From assembly GCF_008370045.1 (NCBI RefSeq), contig NZ_VOBN01000028.1, positions 1 through 64,000 on the forward strand: a stretch of 64,000 bases of DNA. The letters are read 5' to 3'. The translations under genes and the position numbers were made by a program. Below are positions 36,027 through 45,298 of this stretch, in pieces (positions within the stretch are counted from its first letter, which is position 1; every line of letters starts with the position of its first letter). The stretch comes from Pseudomonas sp. ANT_J12 (GTDB taxonomy: Bacteria; Pseudomonadota; Gammaproteobacteria; Pseudomonadales; Pseudomonadaceae). Below the pieces are notes generated by a model that did no database searches, was not told the origin of the DNA, and saw nothing but the letters and a program-made list of their open reading frames with translations.

Positions 36027-36398
36027 GAAAACTCCAGGAAACAAAGGCTGTGAAATAGGGAAGACATAACTTAGCTGGCGTAGAAAATTTCCTAAGACGC
36101 ATTTGTCATAATTATTTCATCCTTGATACTTCGAAGTTATATCTATTTTGCCACCACTCGTCTGCATCCTTCTCCATTCGTGCCCTTGAACGCAAGTCCC
36201 AGCTGTTTCAGATCATTTACGCCCTCACGTTGCGAGGTAGCGGTCGCTGTCTATACTCGGGTGGGAATGGAGTTAGCTGATGACGCCCGACTGCACACGC
36301 AGCAAGGCTCGGCAATTCAAGTTCGTAGTCTGAAAAAGCCGCTCCCTTGCCGTTGGTGAAAGCCGGCGGGATAACAAGAACGATAAGGGGAACCCGCA
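36027..36398. other. Long regulatory gap before coxB
   Basis: 372 bases with no gene. An AT-rich stretch (36060-36160) lies near the PA0104-like start, and a stationary-phase-type promoter is described at 36230-36257. About 140 bases of untranslated leader would precede coxB. Confidence 0.55.
36230..36257 (+). promoter_or_regulatory. Candidate RpoS-type promoter of the cox operon
   Basis: TTGCGA (36230-36235) is followed after 16 bases by TATACT (36252-36257) preceded by C, giving the CTATACT pattern favoured by sigma-S. The aa3 oxidase of P. aeruginosa is induced in starvation under RpoS, consistent with this. Not proven. Confidence 0.5.
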
Positions 36399-37526
36399 AT
36401 GATGCGACATCCACACGTCTGGATGGGCCTCCTGTTGTGGTCAATTTTCAGCCAGGCACAAGCGGCCTGGACTGTGAATATGGCGCCTGGAGCGACTGAA
36501 ATCAGTCACGCAGTATTCGACCTGCACATGACCATCTTCTGGATCTGTGTAGTGATCGGCATCATCGTCTTCGGCGCCATGTTCTGGTCGATGATGGTCC
36601 ACCGCCGCTCGACCGGGCAGGTGGCCGCCAAATTTCATGAAAGCACCACCGTCGAAATCCTCTGGACCATCGTGCCCTTCATCATTTTGGTGGCCATGGC
36701 GGTTCCCGCGACGGCGACCCTGATCAAGATGTACGACGCCAGTGAGCCGGATATCGATATCCAGATCACCGGCTATCAGTGGAAGTGGCACTACAAATAC
36801 CTGGGCCAGGACGTCGAGTTCTTCAGCAACCTGGCCACGCCTCAGGACCAGATCCATAACAAGGAGGCCAAGGGCGAGCACTACTTGCTCGAGGTCGACA
36901 AGCCGTTGGTGCTGCCGATTGGCGCCAAGGTGCGCTTCCTGGTGACCTCCGCCGACGTGATCCACTCCTGGTGGGTGCCGGCCTTCGCGGTCAAGCGCGA
37001 TGCGATTCCGGGGTTCGTCAACGAAGCCTGGACCCGCATCGACAAGCCTGGCATCTACCGTGGCCAGTGCGCCGAGTTGTGCGGCAAGGACCATGGCTTC
37101 ATGCCAATCGTGGTCGAGGTCAAGGAAAAGGCCGATTACGACAAGTGGCTGGCCGAGCGCAAGGCTGAAGCCCTGCAGCTCAAAGAGCTGACCAGCAAGG
37201 AATGGACCCTCGACGAGCTCAAAGAACGTGGCGACAAGATCTACCACACCACGTGCGTGGCCTGTCACCAGGCCGAAGGCCAGGGCCTGCCGCCGATGTT
37301 CCCGGCGCTCAAAGGCTCGCCGATTGCCACCGGACCGAAAGCCGACCACCTGCACCGCGTCTACTTCGGCAAACCGGGCACCGCCATGGCGGCGTTCGGC
37401 AAGCAGCTCTCGGAAGTCGATATCGCGGCGGTCGTGACCTACGAACGTAACGCCTGGGGCAATAACAAAGGCGACATGGTCACTCCTAAAGAAGTGCTGG
37501 AGCTGAAACAGGCGGAAAGCAAATGA
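36399..37526 (+). CDS. coxB: Cytochrome c oxidase subunit II with fused cytochrome c (caa3 type)
   Basis: A 375-residue subunit II. A signal peptide (to about 22) and two helices (about 45-67 and 88-108) precede the periplasmic cupredoxin domain, whose CuA ligands are H189, C224, C228, H232 and M235 (CAELCGKDHGFM). A fused cytochrome c domain at the end has CVACH (286-290). It accepts electrons and passes them to heme a in subunit I. It opens the oxidase operon. Confidence 0.96.
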   Translation: MMRHPHVWMGLLLWSIFSQAQAAWTVNMAPGATEISHAVFDLHMTIFWICVVIGIIVFGAMFWSMMVHRRSTGQVAAKFHESTTVEILWTIVPFIILVAMAVPATATLIKMYDASEPDIDIQITGYQWKWHYKYLGQDVEFFSNLATPQDQIHNKEAKGEHYLLEVDKPLVLPIGAKVRFLVTSADVIHSWWVPAFAVKRDAIPGFVNEAWTRIDKPGIYRGQCAELCGKDHGFMPIVVEVKEKADYDKWLAERKAEALQLKELTSKEWTLDELKERGDKIYHTTCVACHQAEGQGLPPMFPALKGSPIATGPKADHLHRVYFGKPGTAMAAFGKQLSEVDIAAVVTYERNAWGNNKGDMVTPKEVLELKQAESK

Positions 37527-37608
37527 CCCGGTCTATCGCGCACGTCAGGAACCGGTCGGGGCAGTGCGCCCCGGCCTGCCCAGCCCATTCGTTCTCAGGA
37601 GAACGGCC

Positions 37609-39198
37609 ATGAGTGCTGTCATCGATGATCATGGTCATGCCACCGACCACGCCCACGGTCCCGCCAAGGGCCTGATGCGTTGGGTGCTGACCACCAACCA
37701 CAAGGACATCGGCACGCTGTACCTGTGGTTCGCGTTTTCCATGTTCCTGCTCGGTGGCTCGTTCGCGATGGTGATTCGCGCCGAGCTGTTCCAGCCGGGG
37801 CTGCAAATCGTCGAACCGGCGTTCTTCAACCAGATGACCACCATGCACGGCCTGGTGATGGTGTTCGGTGCGGTGATGCCGGCGTTTGTCGGCCTCGCCA
37901 ACTGGATGATCCCGTTAATGATCGGCGCGCCGGACATGGCCCTGCCACGGATGAACAACTTCAGCTTCTGGCTGTTGCCGGCGGCGTTCATCCTGCTGGT
38001 GTCGACCCTGTTCACCGCCGGTGGCGGGCCGAACTTCGGCTGGACCTTCTACGCCCCGCTCTCCACGACCTACGCGCCGGAAAGCGTGACCTTCTTTATC
38101 TTCGCCATCCACTTGATGGGCATCAGCTCGATCATGGGCGCGATCAACGTGATCGCGACCATCCTCAACCTGCGCGCCCCCGGCATGACGCTGATGAAAA
38201 TGCCGCTGTTCGTCTGGACCTGGCTGATCACCGCATTCCTGCTGATCGCGGTAATGCCGGTGCTGGCCGGGTGCGTGACGATGATGCTGATGGACATCCA
38301 CTTCGGCACCAGTTTCTTCAGTGCCGCCGGTGGCGGTGACCCGGTGCTGTTCCAGCATGTGTTCTGGTTCTTCGGGCATCCCGAGGTGTACATCATGATC
38401 CTGCCGGCCTTCGGTGCCGTCAGCTCGATCATCCCGACCTTCTCGCGCAAGCCGCTGTTCGGCTACACCTCGATGGTCTACGCCACGGCGAGCATCGCGT
38501 TCCTGTCGTTCATCGTCTGGGCCCACCACATGTTCGTGGTCGGCATTCCGCTGGTTGGCGAGCTGTTCTTCATGTACGCAACGCTGCTGATCGCGGTGCC
38601 CACGGGCGTGAAGGTGTTCAACTGGGCGAGCACCATGTGGCAAGGCTCGCTGACCTTCGAAACGCCGATGTTGTTCGCGGTGGCGTTCGTGATCCTGTTC
38701 TCCATCGGCGGGTTCTCCGGGCTGATGCTGGCCATCGCCCCGGCGGACTTCCAGTACCAGGACACCTACTTCGTGGTCGCGCATTTCCACTACGTGCTGG
38801 TGCCGGGGGCGATCTTCGGGATCTTCGCCTCGGCGTATTACTGGCTGCCGAAATGGACCGGCCACATGTACGACGAAACCCTCGGCAAGCTGCACTTCTG
38901 GCTGTCGTTCGTGGGCATGAACCTGACGTTCTTCCCGATGCACTTCGTCGGGCTGGCGGGCATGCCGCGGCGGATTCCGGACTACAACCTGCAGTTCGCC
39001 GACTTCAACATGGTGTCGTCGATTGGCGCGTTCATGTTCGGCACCACGCAGTTGTTCTTCCTGTTCATCGTGATCAAGACCATCCGCGGTGGCCCGCCAG
39101 CACCGGCCAAACCGTGGGAAGGGGCCGAAGGCCTGGAGTGGAGCGTGCCGTCGCCGGCGCCGTATCACACCTTCACTACGCCGCCGGAAGTGAAATGA
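37609..39198 (+). CDS. coxA: Cytochrome c oxidase subunit I
   Basis: A 529-residue heme-copper oxidase subunit I with twelve helices. Heme and CuB ligands are visible in TTMHGLVMVFG, FGHPEVYIMILPAFG (crosslinked His-Tyr), AHHMFVVG and AHFHYVL. It reduces oxygen to water and pumps protons. ATG 37609 follows CAGGAGAA; the upstream extension to 37564 is noncoding. 82 bases after coxB. Confidence 0.97.
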   Translation: MSAVIDDHGHATDHAHGPAKGLMRWVLTTNHKDIGTLYLWFAFSMFLLGGSFAMVIRAELFQPGLQIVEPAFFNQMTTMHGLVMVFGAVMPAFVGLANWMIPLMIGAPDMALPRMNNFSFWLLPAAFILLVSTLFTAGGGPNFGWTFYAPLSTTYAPESVTFFIFAIHLMGISSIMGAINVIATILNLRAPGMTLMKMPLFVWTWLITAFLLIAVMPVLAGCVTMMLMDIHFGTSFFSAAGGGDPVLFQHVFWFFGHPEVYIMILPAFGAVSSIIPTFSRKPLFGYTSMVYATASIAFLSFIVWAHHMFVVGIPLVGELFFMYATLLIAVPTGVKVFNWASTMWQGSLTFETPMLFAVAFVILFSIGGFSGLMLAIAPADFQYQDTYFVVAHFHYVLVPGAIFGIFASAYYWLPKWTGHMYDETLGKLHFWLSFVGMNLTFFPMHFVGLAGMPRRIPDYNLQFADFNMVSSIGAFMFGTTQLFFLFIVIKTIRGGPPAPAKPWEGAEGLEWSVPSPAPYHTFTTPPEVK

Positions 39199-39227
39199 AC
39201 ATCACCTCTGTAAGCGCTGACCAAGCC

Positions 39228-39363
39228 CTTGTGGCGAGGGGGCTTGCCCCCGTTGGATCGCGAAGCGGCCCCAAAACCTGTGATCGTGGTGTATCAGGCA
39301 TACCGCAGGCGCTGGTTTTACGACTGCTGCGCAGCCGAACGGGGGTAAACCCCCTCGCCACAG
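39228..39363. repeat. GC-rich REP-like element within the cox operon
   Basis: Arms GTGGCGAGGGGGCTTGCCCC and its complement (39230-39249 and about 39338-39362) enclose 84 bases. Related copies are at 47921, 56800 and 63576. Here it sits between coxA and ctaG, where it could reduce downstream expression or stabilise the upstream mRNA. Confidence 0.85.
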
Positions 39364-39420
39364 GTCAGTGTTCATCAAGCAAGCTCGCTGCCACAGGGTT
39401 ATGCGGTGAGGGTTGGAATC

Positions 39421-39972
39421 ATGGCTGATTCGATTTCGTTGAAGAAGCTGGTCACTCGCCTGCTGATGGTGGTGGTCGCGATGTTTGTGTTCGGCTTTGC
39501 CCTGGTGCCGATTTACGACGTGATGTGCAAAGCGTTCGGCATCAACGGCAAAACCGCCGGGCAGTACGAGGGCGAGCAAACGGTCGACACCTCGCGCCAG
39601 GTGCGCGTGCAGTTTCTGTCGACCAATAACGCCGACATGGTCTGGGAGTTCTATCCCAAGGGCAACGAGCTGACGGCGCACCCGGGGGCGGTGAACGAAA
39701 TGATTTTCGTCGCCTACAACCCCACCGACCGCCCGATGAGCGCGCAAGCCGTGCCGAGTATCGCCCCCAGTGAAGCGGCGGCGTATTTCCACAAGACCGA
39801 ATGTTTCTGCTTTACCCAGCAAGTGCTGCAGCCCGGTGAGCGAATCGAGATGCCAGTACGTTTCATCGTTGACCGTGACATGCCCAAGGATGTGAAGCAC
39901 CTGACGCTGTCCTACACGCTGTTCGATATCACCGCCCGACATCCACCGGTCGCTGTAAACACTGGCGGTTGA
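39421..39972 (+). CDS. ctaG: Cytochrome c oxidase assembly protein CtaG/Cox11
   Basis: A 183-residue copper chaperone that delivers CuB to subunit I. One N-terminal helix (about 12-32) precedes a periplasmic domain with the copper motif KTECFCFTQQ (CFCF). GAGGG precedes ATG 39421. It lies 222 bases after coxA because of a repeat element. Confidence 0.94.
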   Translation: MADSISLKKLVTRLLMVVVAMFVFGFALVPIYDVMCKAFGINGKTAGQYEGEQTVDTSRQVRVQFLSTNNADMVWEFYPKGNELTAHPGAVNEMIFVAYNPTDRPMSAQAVPSIAPSEAAAYFHKTECFCFTQQVLQPGERIEMPVRFIVDRDMPKDVKHLTLSYTLFDITARHPPVAVNTGG

Positions 39973-39997
39973 GCGTGCCCGATAAGGAGAACAATAA

Positions 39998-40885
39998 ATG
40001 GCAACTCATGAACACTATTTCGTACCGGCCCAGAGCAAATGGCCGATCATCGCCACGGTCGGCATGTTGGTCACGGTATTCGGCCTGGCGACCTGGTTCA
40101 ACGACCTGAAAGCGGCGCGCCCGGAATCCCACGGCCCGCTGATCTTCTTCGTCGGCGGCCTGCTGCTGGCGTACATGCTGTTCGGCTGGTTCGGCACGGT
40201 GATCAAGGAAGGTCGCCAAGGCTTGTATAGCGCACAGATGGATCGCTCGTTCCGCTGGGGCATGAGCTGGTTCATCTTCTCCGAGGTGATGTTCTTCATC
40301 GCCTTCTTCGGCGCGCTGTTTTATGTGCGGCACATCTCCGGCCCGGCGCTGGGGGGTGAAGGCCCGAAAGGCATCGCGCATATGCTGTGGCCGAACTTCC
40401 AGTTCACCTGGCCGCTGCTGCATACGCCGGACCCAAAACTGTTCCCGCCACCCAAGGAAGTCATCAGCCCTTGGGGCCTGCCGCTGATCAACACGATTTT
40501 GCTGGTCAGCTCCAGCGTCACCGTGACCATCGCCCACCACGCCTTGAAAAAGGGCCATCGCGGCGCGCTGAAAATCTGGCTGGCGATCACCGTGTTGCTG
40601 GGTTGCGGCTTCCTCGCCTTGCAGGCCGAAGAGTACATGCACGCCTACCACGAACTGGGGCTGACCCTGGGTTCGGGCATCTACGGCGCAACGTTCTTCA
40701 TGCTCACCGGTTTCCACGGCGCCCACGTGACCATCGGCACCATCATCCTGTTCGTGATGCTGATGCGGATCATGCGCGGGCACTTCGATAACGAGCACCA
40801 GTTCGGCTTCGAGGCGGCGAGTTGGTACTGGCACTTCGTGGATGTGGTTTGGATTGGCCTATTTGTTTTTGTGTATGTGCTTTAG
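39998..40885 (+). CDS. coxC: Cytochrome c oxidase subunit III
   Basis: A 295-residue membrane subunit with seven helices. Typical strings are GMSWFIFSEVMFFIAFFGALFYVRH, LTGFHGAHVTIG and ASWYWHFVDVVWIGLFVFVY. A periplasmic loop of about 45 residues lies between helices 2 and 3. AAGGAGAAC precedes the ATG. 25 bases after ctaG. Confidence 0.95.
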   Translation: MATHEHYFVPAQSKWPIIATVGMLVTVFGLATWFNDLKAARPESHGPLIFFVGGLLLAYMLFGWFGTVIKEGRQGLYSAQMDRSFRWGMSWFIFSEVMFFIAFFGALFYVRHISGPALGGEGPKGIAHMLWPNFQFTWPLLHTPDPKLFPPPKEVISPWGLPLINTILLVSSSVTVTIAHHALKKGHRGALKIWLAITVLLGCGFLALQAEEYMHAYHELGLTLGSGIYGATFFMLTGFHGAHVTIGTIILFVMLMRIMRGHFDNEHQFGFEAASWYWHFVDVVWIGLFVFVYVL

Positions 40886-40950
40886 AGCGGCAAGTTTTGA
40901 GCTTCAAGCTTCAAGCGTTGAACTTGCAGCTTGCAGCTTGCCACTTGCAG
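40886..40950. repeat. Degenerate CTTGCAGCTTG tandem stretch
   Basis: Imperfect AGCTTCAAGC and CTTGCAG units run from about 40893 to 40948, ending at the next gene. The same motif occurs at 52240-52317 and 61962-61991 in this window, always next to a gene end, so it is a third dispersed repeat family. Confidence 0.6.
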
Positions 40951-41154
40951 CTACCACGGAACATGGGACACCAATTGGCCGCTGAAAAAGCCCCAGGCGA
41001 TCAAGCCAACGGTGGTAGCGGCCAGGGCTACACGAATACTCAGGGCAATGACCAGGCGGTTCGAGCTGCTGTCGTCCTTGACCAGAAAAAACAGGCCGCT
41101 GAACAGGCTGACAACCGTGGCAATCAGCATCAGGACGATGGCTGCTTTGAGCAT
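40951..41154 (-). CDS. Twin-transmembrane (DUF2909) small protein
   Basis: A 67-residue protein with two hydrophobic helices (residues 4-24 and 33-57) joined by a short charged loop (KDDSSSNR). The DUF2909 family is regularly found inside cox operons of Proteobacteria, here on the opposite strand between coxC and surf1. Function unknown; probably related to oxidase assembly or stability by context only. Confidence 0.85.
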   Translation of the reverse strand: MLKAAIVLMLIATVVSLFSGLFFLVKDDSSSNRLVIALSIRVALAATTVGLIAWGFFSGQLVSHVPW

Positions 41155-41225
41155 GGTGAGACTCCGGGGGGACAGGCGATGCAGTTGAGTATAGCTATCG
41201 CGATCACCGACTTTCTGGCGACGTC

Positions 41226-41966
41226 ATGAAGCGCTTTCGGCCGGGCGTCGTGCCGACCCTCGTCGTGGCGCTGCTGTTGCCGCTGCTGGTGTCACTGGGG
41301 TTCTGGCAGTTGAGCCGGGGCGCGGAGAAAAGCGCGCTGCTGCAAACCTACGCCGAGCGCCGGGCGGCCGAGCCGATGGCCAGTGCCGAGCTGCTGAACA
41401 CGCAAGATCCAGCCTTTCGTCGGGTGCGTCTGCACGGTGAATTCGATGCCGAGCACAGCCTGCTGCTGGATAACCGTCAGCGCGACGGCAAGGTCGGCGT
41501 CGAGCTGCTGCAACCGTTTCACGATCAGGCCACCGGCCTTTGGCTGCTGGTCAATCGCGGCTGGCTGCCATGGCCGGATCGGCGCACGCCGCCGCAATTC
41601 AAAACGCCAAATCAAGCATTAAGCCTTGATGCCTGGGTCTACGTGTCCCCCGGCGCGACTTTCCAGCTGCACGCTGATCCGAGCACCACAACCTGGCCTC
41701 AGGTCATCACCGCCGTCGAGCCCGCCAAACTCTGGACGACGCTGAACCGCGAAGGCTTTGCCTACGAATTACGTGAAGAAACCGGCCCGGCGTCCTACCA
41801 GGCCGATTGGCCGGTGGTGGCCATGGGGCCGGAGAAACACATCGCTTATGCCGTGCAGTGGTTCGCCATGGCGATCGCCCTGCTCGGCCTTTTTATCTAC
41901 CTCGGCTGGCACAACGCAAAGGAGAAACACCATGGGAGCGGCCATGAATCCACCCAACATGTCTGA
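41226..41966 (+). CDS. SURF1-family oxidase assembly protein
   Basis: A 246-residue protein with one helix at each end (about 8-28 and 207-227) and a periplasmic domain between. FWQLSRGAEKSALL, LLDNRQRDGKVGVELLQPF and LVNRGWLPWPDRR are SURF1 motifs. It helps insert heme a into subunit I. Its end overlaps the next gene by 35 bases. Confidence 0.93.
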   Translation: MKRFRPGVVPTLVVALLLPLLVSLGFWQLSRGAEKSALLQTYAERRAAEPMASAELLNTQDPAFRRVRLHGEFDAEHSLLLDNRQRDGKVGVELLQPFHDQATGLWLLVNRGWLPWPDRRTPPQFKTPNQALSLDAWVYVSPGATFQLHADPSTTTWPQVITAVEPAKLWTTLNREGFAYELREETGPASYQADWPVVAMGPEKHIAYAVQWFAMAIALLGLFIYLGWHNAKEKHHGSGHESTQHV

Positions 41967-42525
41967 GGCGAAAACCCCGGCAAGTCGGCGCAAGGGTCGT
42001 TTGCAGTTGCTGCTGATCGTGCTGGGGGTGGTGGGTCCGATGATCCTCGCCACCGGTATGTATAAATTGAATTTCTGGGTGCCGGACGGTCGCAGCTATC
42101 ACGGTGAACTGATCGGCAACGGTCAGACCCGCGCCGACCTTGGCGTGCAGGCCCAGGAAGATCGCTGGCAGATGCTGGTGACCGCGCCCAAGGATTGCGC
42201 CGTGGATTGCCAGCAGTTGGTGTACCTGGCGCGACAGATCCAGATCGGCCTCGGCCGCGATGCCTCCCGGGCCAGCCACGCCCTGGCCGCCGCGCAACCG
42301 CTGAGCAGCGACTACGAAGCCAAGCTGACCCGCGAATATCCGCAGTTGCAGCGCTACCCCATGGACCTCACGACTTTCAGCAAGACCACCGGCGACAAGA
42401 CCGCGCCGCAACTGTGGATCATCGACCCTCACGGCAATCTGGTGCTGCGCTACGACCCGACGGTCAAGGGCAAGGACCTGCTGAACGATCTGCGTCACCT
42501 GTTGAAACTGTCGAACATCGGATAA
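41932..42525 (+). CDS. Cox-operon membrane-anchored hypothetical protein (PA0111-like)
   Basis: A 197-residue protein with one N-terminal helix (about 24-44) and a periplasmic domain of thioredoxin-like appearance but without an active-site CxxC; DCAVDCQQLVYLA holds two cysteines four apart. It ends in IIDPHGNLVLRYDPTVKGKDLLNDL, as SCO-like folds do. AAAGGAG precedes ATG 41932; ATG 41944 is also possible. Its role is unknown, inferred to be oxidase assembly. Confidence 0.85.
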   Translation: MGAAMNPPNMSEAKTPASRRKGRLQLLLIVLGVVGPMILATGMYKLNFWVPDGRSYHGELIGNGQTRADLGVQAQEDRWQMLVTAPKDCAVDCQQLVYLARQIQIGLGRDASRASHALAAAQPLSSDYEAKLTREYPQLQRYPMDLTTFSKTTGDKTAPQLWIIDPHGNLVLRYDPTVKGKDLLNDLRHLLKLSNIG

Positions 42526-42535
42526 GGGCATCGTC

Positions 42536-43615
42536 ATGGCCAAACCTGGATTTCGCCTCGCGCTGTTTGCCACCTTGCTGGCACTGATTGTGGTGCTGCT
42601 CGGCGCCTACACCCGCCTGACCCACGCGGGCCTCGGCTGCCCGGACTGGCCGGGCTGTTATGGCTTTATCAGCGTGCCGAAAAGCGAAGCCCAACTGGCC
42701 CATGCCGAACTGCATTTCCCCGATACGCCGGTGGTGGCGCATAAGGGTTGGAACGAAATGATCCACCGCTACTTCGCCGGCACCCTGGGGCTGTTGATCT
42801 CGGTGCTGGCCGGTCGCGCCTGGGTGCATCGGCGCCATCCCGGGCAACCGGTGAAGTTGCCGCTGTTCTTGCTGGCCGTGGTGTTTGCGCAAGCGGCGTT
42901 CGGCATGTGGACGGTGACGCTAAAGCTCTGGCCGCAGGTGGTCACCGGGCATTTGCTCGGCGGCTTTGCGACTTTGAGTCTGTTGTTTTTGCTGACGTTG
43001 CGATTGTCCGGCGTATTGCCCGCGCTGACCGTGCCCAAGCGCTTGCAGTACTGGGCGACCGCCGGGTTGTTGCTGGTGATCCTGCAAATCGCCCTCGGCG
43101 GCTGGGTCAGTTCCAATTACGCGGCGGTGGCGTGCATCGACTTCCCGACTTGCCACGGCCAATGGCTGCCCCCGGCGGATTTCGCCAACGGCTTTCACCT
43201 GACCCAACACATCGGCCCCAACTACCTCGGCGGGCAACTGGACAGCGATGCGCGCACGGCGATTCACCTGACCCACCGCATCGGCGCCCTGTTGGTGACG
43301 CTGGTACTGCTCGGCCTGGCCTGGCAACTGAAAGTGGTCGGCATGACGCGCCTCGCCGGCTTGGTGCTGATCGCCCTCGGCGCGCAAATCACCCTCGGCA
43401 TCAGCAACGTGCTGTTTCACCTGCCGCTGCCGATCGCCGTTGCCCACAACGCGGGCGGCGCGGCGCTGTTGCTGACCATGGTGCTGGTCAATTATCACGC
43501 GCGAACCAGCCTGGTTCGGGTCAAGCAACAAGCACCCGCGCGCTGGCGGTTCAGCCCGCGTAAACATTCAGCCGGGCCCATAACAATAAAAGGAGAAATG
43601 CCATGGCGGTTCTGA
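42536..43615 (+). CDS. ctaA: Heme A synthase
   Basis: A 359-residue membrane protein with eight helices (COX15/CtaA family) that oxidises heme O to heme A. The N-terminus LGAYTRLTHAGLGCPDWPGCYG is diagnostic, with an equivalent repeat WVSSNYAAVACIDFPTCHG in the second half. Heme-binding histidines lie in MIHRYFAG and LTHRIGAL. It overlaps ctaB by 13 bases. Confidence 0.95.
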   Translation: MAKPGFRLALFATLLALIVVLLGAYTRLTHAGLGCPDWPGCYGFISVPKSEAQLAHAELHFPDTPVVAHKGWNEMIHRYFAGTLGLLISVLAGRAWVHRRHPGQPVKLPLFLLAVVFAQAAFGMWTVTLKLWPQVVTGHLLGGFATLSLLFLLTLRLSGVLPALTVPKRLQYWATAGLLLVILQIALGGWVSSNYAAVACIDFPTCHGQWLPPADFANGFHLTQHIGPNYLGGQLDSDARTAIHLTHRIGALLVTLVLLGLAWQLKVVGMTRLAGLVLIALGAQITLGISNVLFHLPLPIAVAHNAGGAALLLTMVLVNYHARTSLVRVKQQAPARWRFSPRKHSAGPITIKGEMPWRF

Positions 43616-44502
43616 TTGGCGAGCGTCACAACCAAGCGATCTGGCGCGATTATCTGGAGCTGACCAAGCCCAAAGTGGTGGTGCTGATGCTCATCACCTC
43701 CTTGGTGGGGATGTTCCTCGCGACCCGCGCCGGGGTGCCGTGGACGGTGCTGGTGTTCGGCAATCTGGGGATCGCGTTGTGTGCCGGCGGCGCGGCGGCG
43801 GTCAATCATGTGGTGGATCGGCGCATCGATGCGGTCATGGCCCGCACCCACAAGCGGCCGCTGGCGGAAGGCCGAGTGTCGCCTCGCGCGGCGCTGACGT
43901 TTGCGTTGGTACTCGCCGTATTGGGCCAAGCGGTGCTTCTGGCCTTCACCAATCCACTGACAGCGTGGCTGACCCTCGCCTCCCTGCTCGGTTACGCCGT
44001 GGTCTATACCGGTTTCCTCAAACGGGCGACGCCACAGAACATCGTTATCGGCGGACTGGCCGGGGCTGCCCCGCCGCTGCTCGGCTGGGTCGCGGCCACC
44101 GGCCATGTCAGCGCCGAACCGTTGCTGCTGGTGCTGATCATCTTCGCCTGGACCCCGCCACACTTCTGGGCCCTGGCCATTCACCGCAAAGAGGAATACG
44201 CCAAGGCCGATATCCCGATGTTGCCGGTGACCCATGGCGAGCACTACACCAAAATCCACATCCTGCTTTACACCTTCGCGCTGCTGGCGGTCAGCCTGAT
44301 GCCGTATGTGATCCACATGAGCGGCGTGCTCTATCTGGTTTGTGCGTTGGGACTGGGCGCGCGGTTTCTGCAATGGGCCGTGGTGCTGTACCGTGGCACT
44401 CGGCCGCACGCGGCGATCAACACGTTCAAGTACTCTATCTGGTACTTGTTCCTGCTGTTTATCGCCCTGCTCGTAGACCACTACTTACTGTTGAACCTAT
44501 GA
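43603..44502 (+). CDS. ctaB: Protoheme IX farnesyltransferase
   Basis: A 299-residue UbiA-type prenyltransferase that makes heme O. NHVVDRRIDAVMARTHKRPLA carries the DxxxD prenyl-diphosphate motif, and FKYSIWYLFLLFIALLVDHYL is the final helix. ATG 43603 follows AAAGGAGAAA. It also goes by cyoE; with caa3 genes ctaB is the better name. Its stop overlaps the sco ATG. Confidence 0.95.
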   Translation: MAVLIGERHNQAIWRDYLELTKPKVVVLMLITSLVGMFLATRAGVPWTVLVFGNLGIALCAGGAAAVNHVVDRRIDAVMARTHKRPLAEGRVSPRAALTFALVLAVLGQAVLLAFTNPLTAWLTLASLLGYAVVYTGFLKRATPQNIVIGGLAGAAPPLLGWVAATGHVSAEPLLLVLIIFAWTPPHFWALAIHRKEEYAKADIPMLPVTHGEHYTKIHILLYTFALLAVSLMPYVIHMSGVLYLVCALGLGARFLQWAVVLYRGTRPHAAINTFKYSIWYLFLLFIALLVDHYLLLNL

Positions 44503-45134
44503 CTCGAACTCAGAAAACCGTCTTCATCCTCGTCGCCCTGATCGCGCTGGTTCTGGGCCTGACCGTCAATAAGGTGCTGTCCGGCAAAGGCCAGGGCGAC
44601 CCGACGGCACTGATCGACGCCGGGATCATCCTGCTGCCGCAAAGCCGTAACCTGCCAGACGTGACCATGACCGACCAGGACGGCAAACCGGTGGCGGTCA
44701 ACGCGCTGAAAGACAAGTGGAGCCTGCTGTTCTTCGGCTACACCTTCTGCCCGGACATCTGCCCCACCACCCTCGCCCAACTGCGCCAGATCAAGAGCGA
44801 ACTGCCGCCCGAAGCGGCGGCCAGGTTGCAGATCATCCTGGTCAGCGTCGACCCGAACCGCGACACGCCCCAGCAGCTCAAGCAATACCTGGGCTACTTC
44901 GATCCGCAATTTCAGGGTTTGACCGCATCGAGCGTGGATGACATCCAGAAGCTGGCCAACGCGGTGAGCATTCCGTTTATTCCGGCGGACACCAGCAAGC
45001 CTAACTACACGGTCGACCACAGCGGCAACCTCGCGGTGATCGGGCCGGATGGCACGCAACGCGGGTTTATTCGTGCGCCGCTGAACAACGTGAAGCTGGT
45101 GGCGCAGTTGCCGGTGATGCTCAAGCGTAACTGA
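44499..45134 (+). CDS. SCO1/SenC-family copper chaperone
   Basis: A 211-residue protein. One N-terminal helix anchors a thioredoxin-like periplasmic domain with the copper motif CPDICP (C84, C88) and H174 in YTVDHSGNL. It delivers copper to the CuA site. ATG 44499 overlaps the ctaB stop; the much longer frame from 43740 reads through ctaB and is not real. Last gene of the oxidase block. Confidence 0.95.
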   Translation: MTRTQKTVFILVALIALVLGLTVNKVLSGKGQGDPTALIDAGIILLPQSRNLPDVTMTDQDGKPVAVNALKDKWSLLFFGYTFCPDICPTTLAQLRQIKSELPPEAAARLQIILVSVDPNRDTPQQLKQYLGYFDPQFQGLTASSVDDIQKLANAVSIPFIPADTSKPNYTVDHSGNLAVIGPDGTQRGFIRAPLNNVKLVAQLPVMLKRN

Positions 45135-45144
45135 GCCTTTCACG

Positions 45145-45177
45145 GACGCCTTCGCCGGCAAGCCTGGCTCCTGCAGG
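45145..45177. repeat. Single REP unit
   Basis: GACGCCTTCGCCGGCAAGCC followed by TGGCTCCTGCAGG, one orphan REP unit after the oxidase block. Confidence 0.7.
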
Positions 45178-45225
45178 GTTTTGTGTTGGCCTGGTGTGCT
45201 GTGTTGTCATGACCAATGATGGCAA

Positions 45226-45255
45226 TTCAGTTTCAATTAAGTTCGCCCCGTTAAG
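45226..45255 (+). promoter_or_regulatory. Candidate BqsR operator
   Basis: TTCAG (45226-45230), six bases, TTAAG (45237-45241) matches, with one mismatch, the tandem TTAAG-N6-TTAAG site I recall for BqsR. A further TTAAG lies at 45251-45255. The position 44 bases before the first PepSY gene fits autoregulation. Confidence 0.5.
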
Positions 45256-45298
45256 GTGCACGCCGTACGCAACACCTAAAAAAATACGGAGACACCCC

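Noticed and set aside
37915..39168. 417-codon minus-strand frame over coxA
   Set aside because: Antisense to the oxidase gene; highly charged, no plausible fold.
43740..45134. 464-codon version of the SCO gene
   Set aside because: The first 250 codons run through ctaB in another frame; the real start is ATG 44499.
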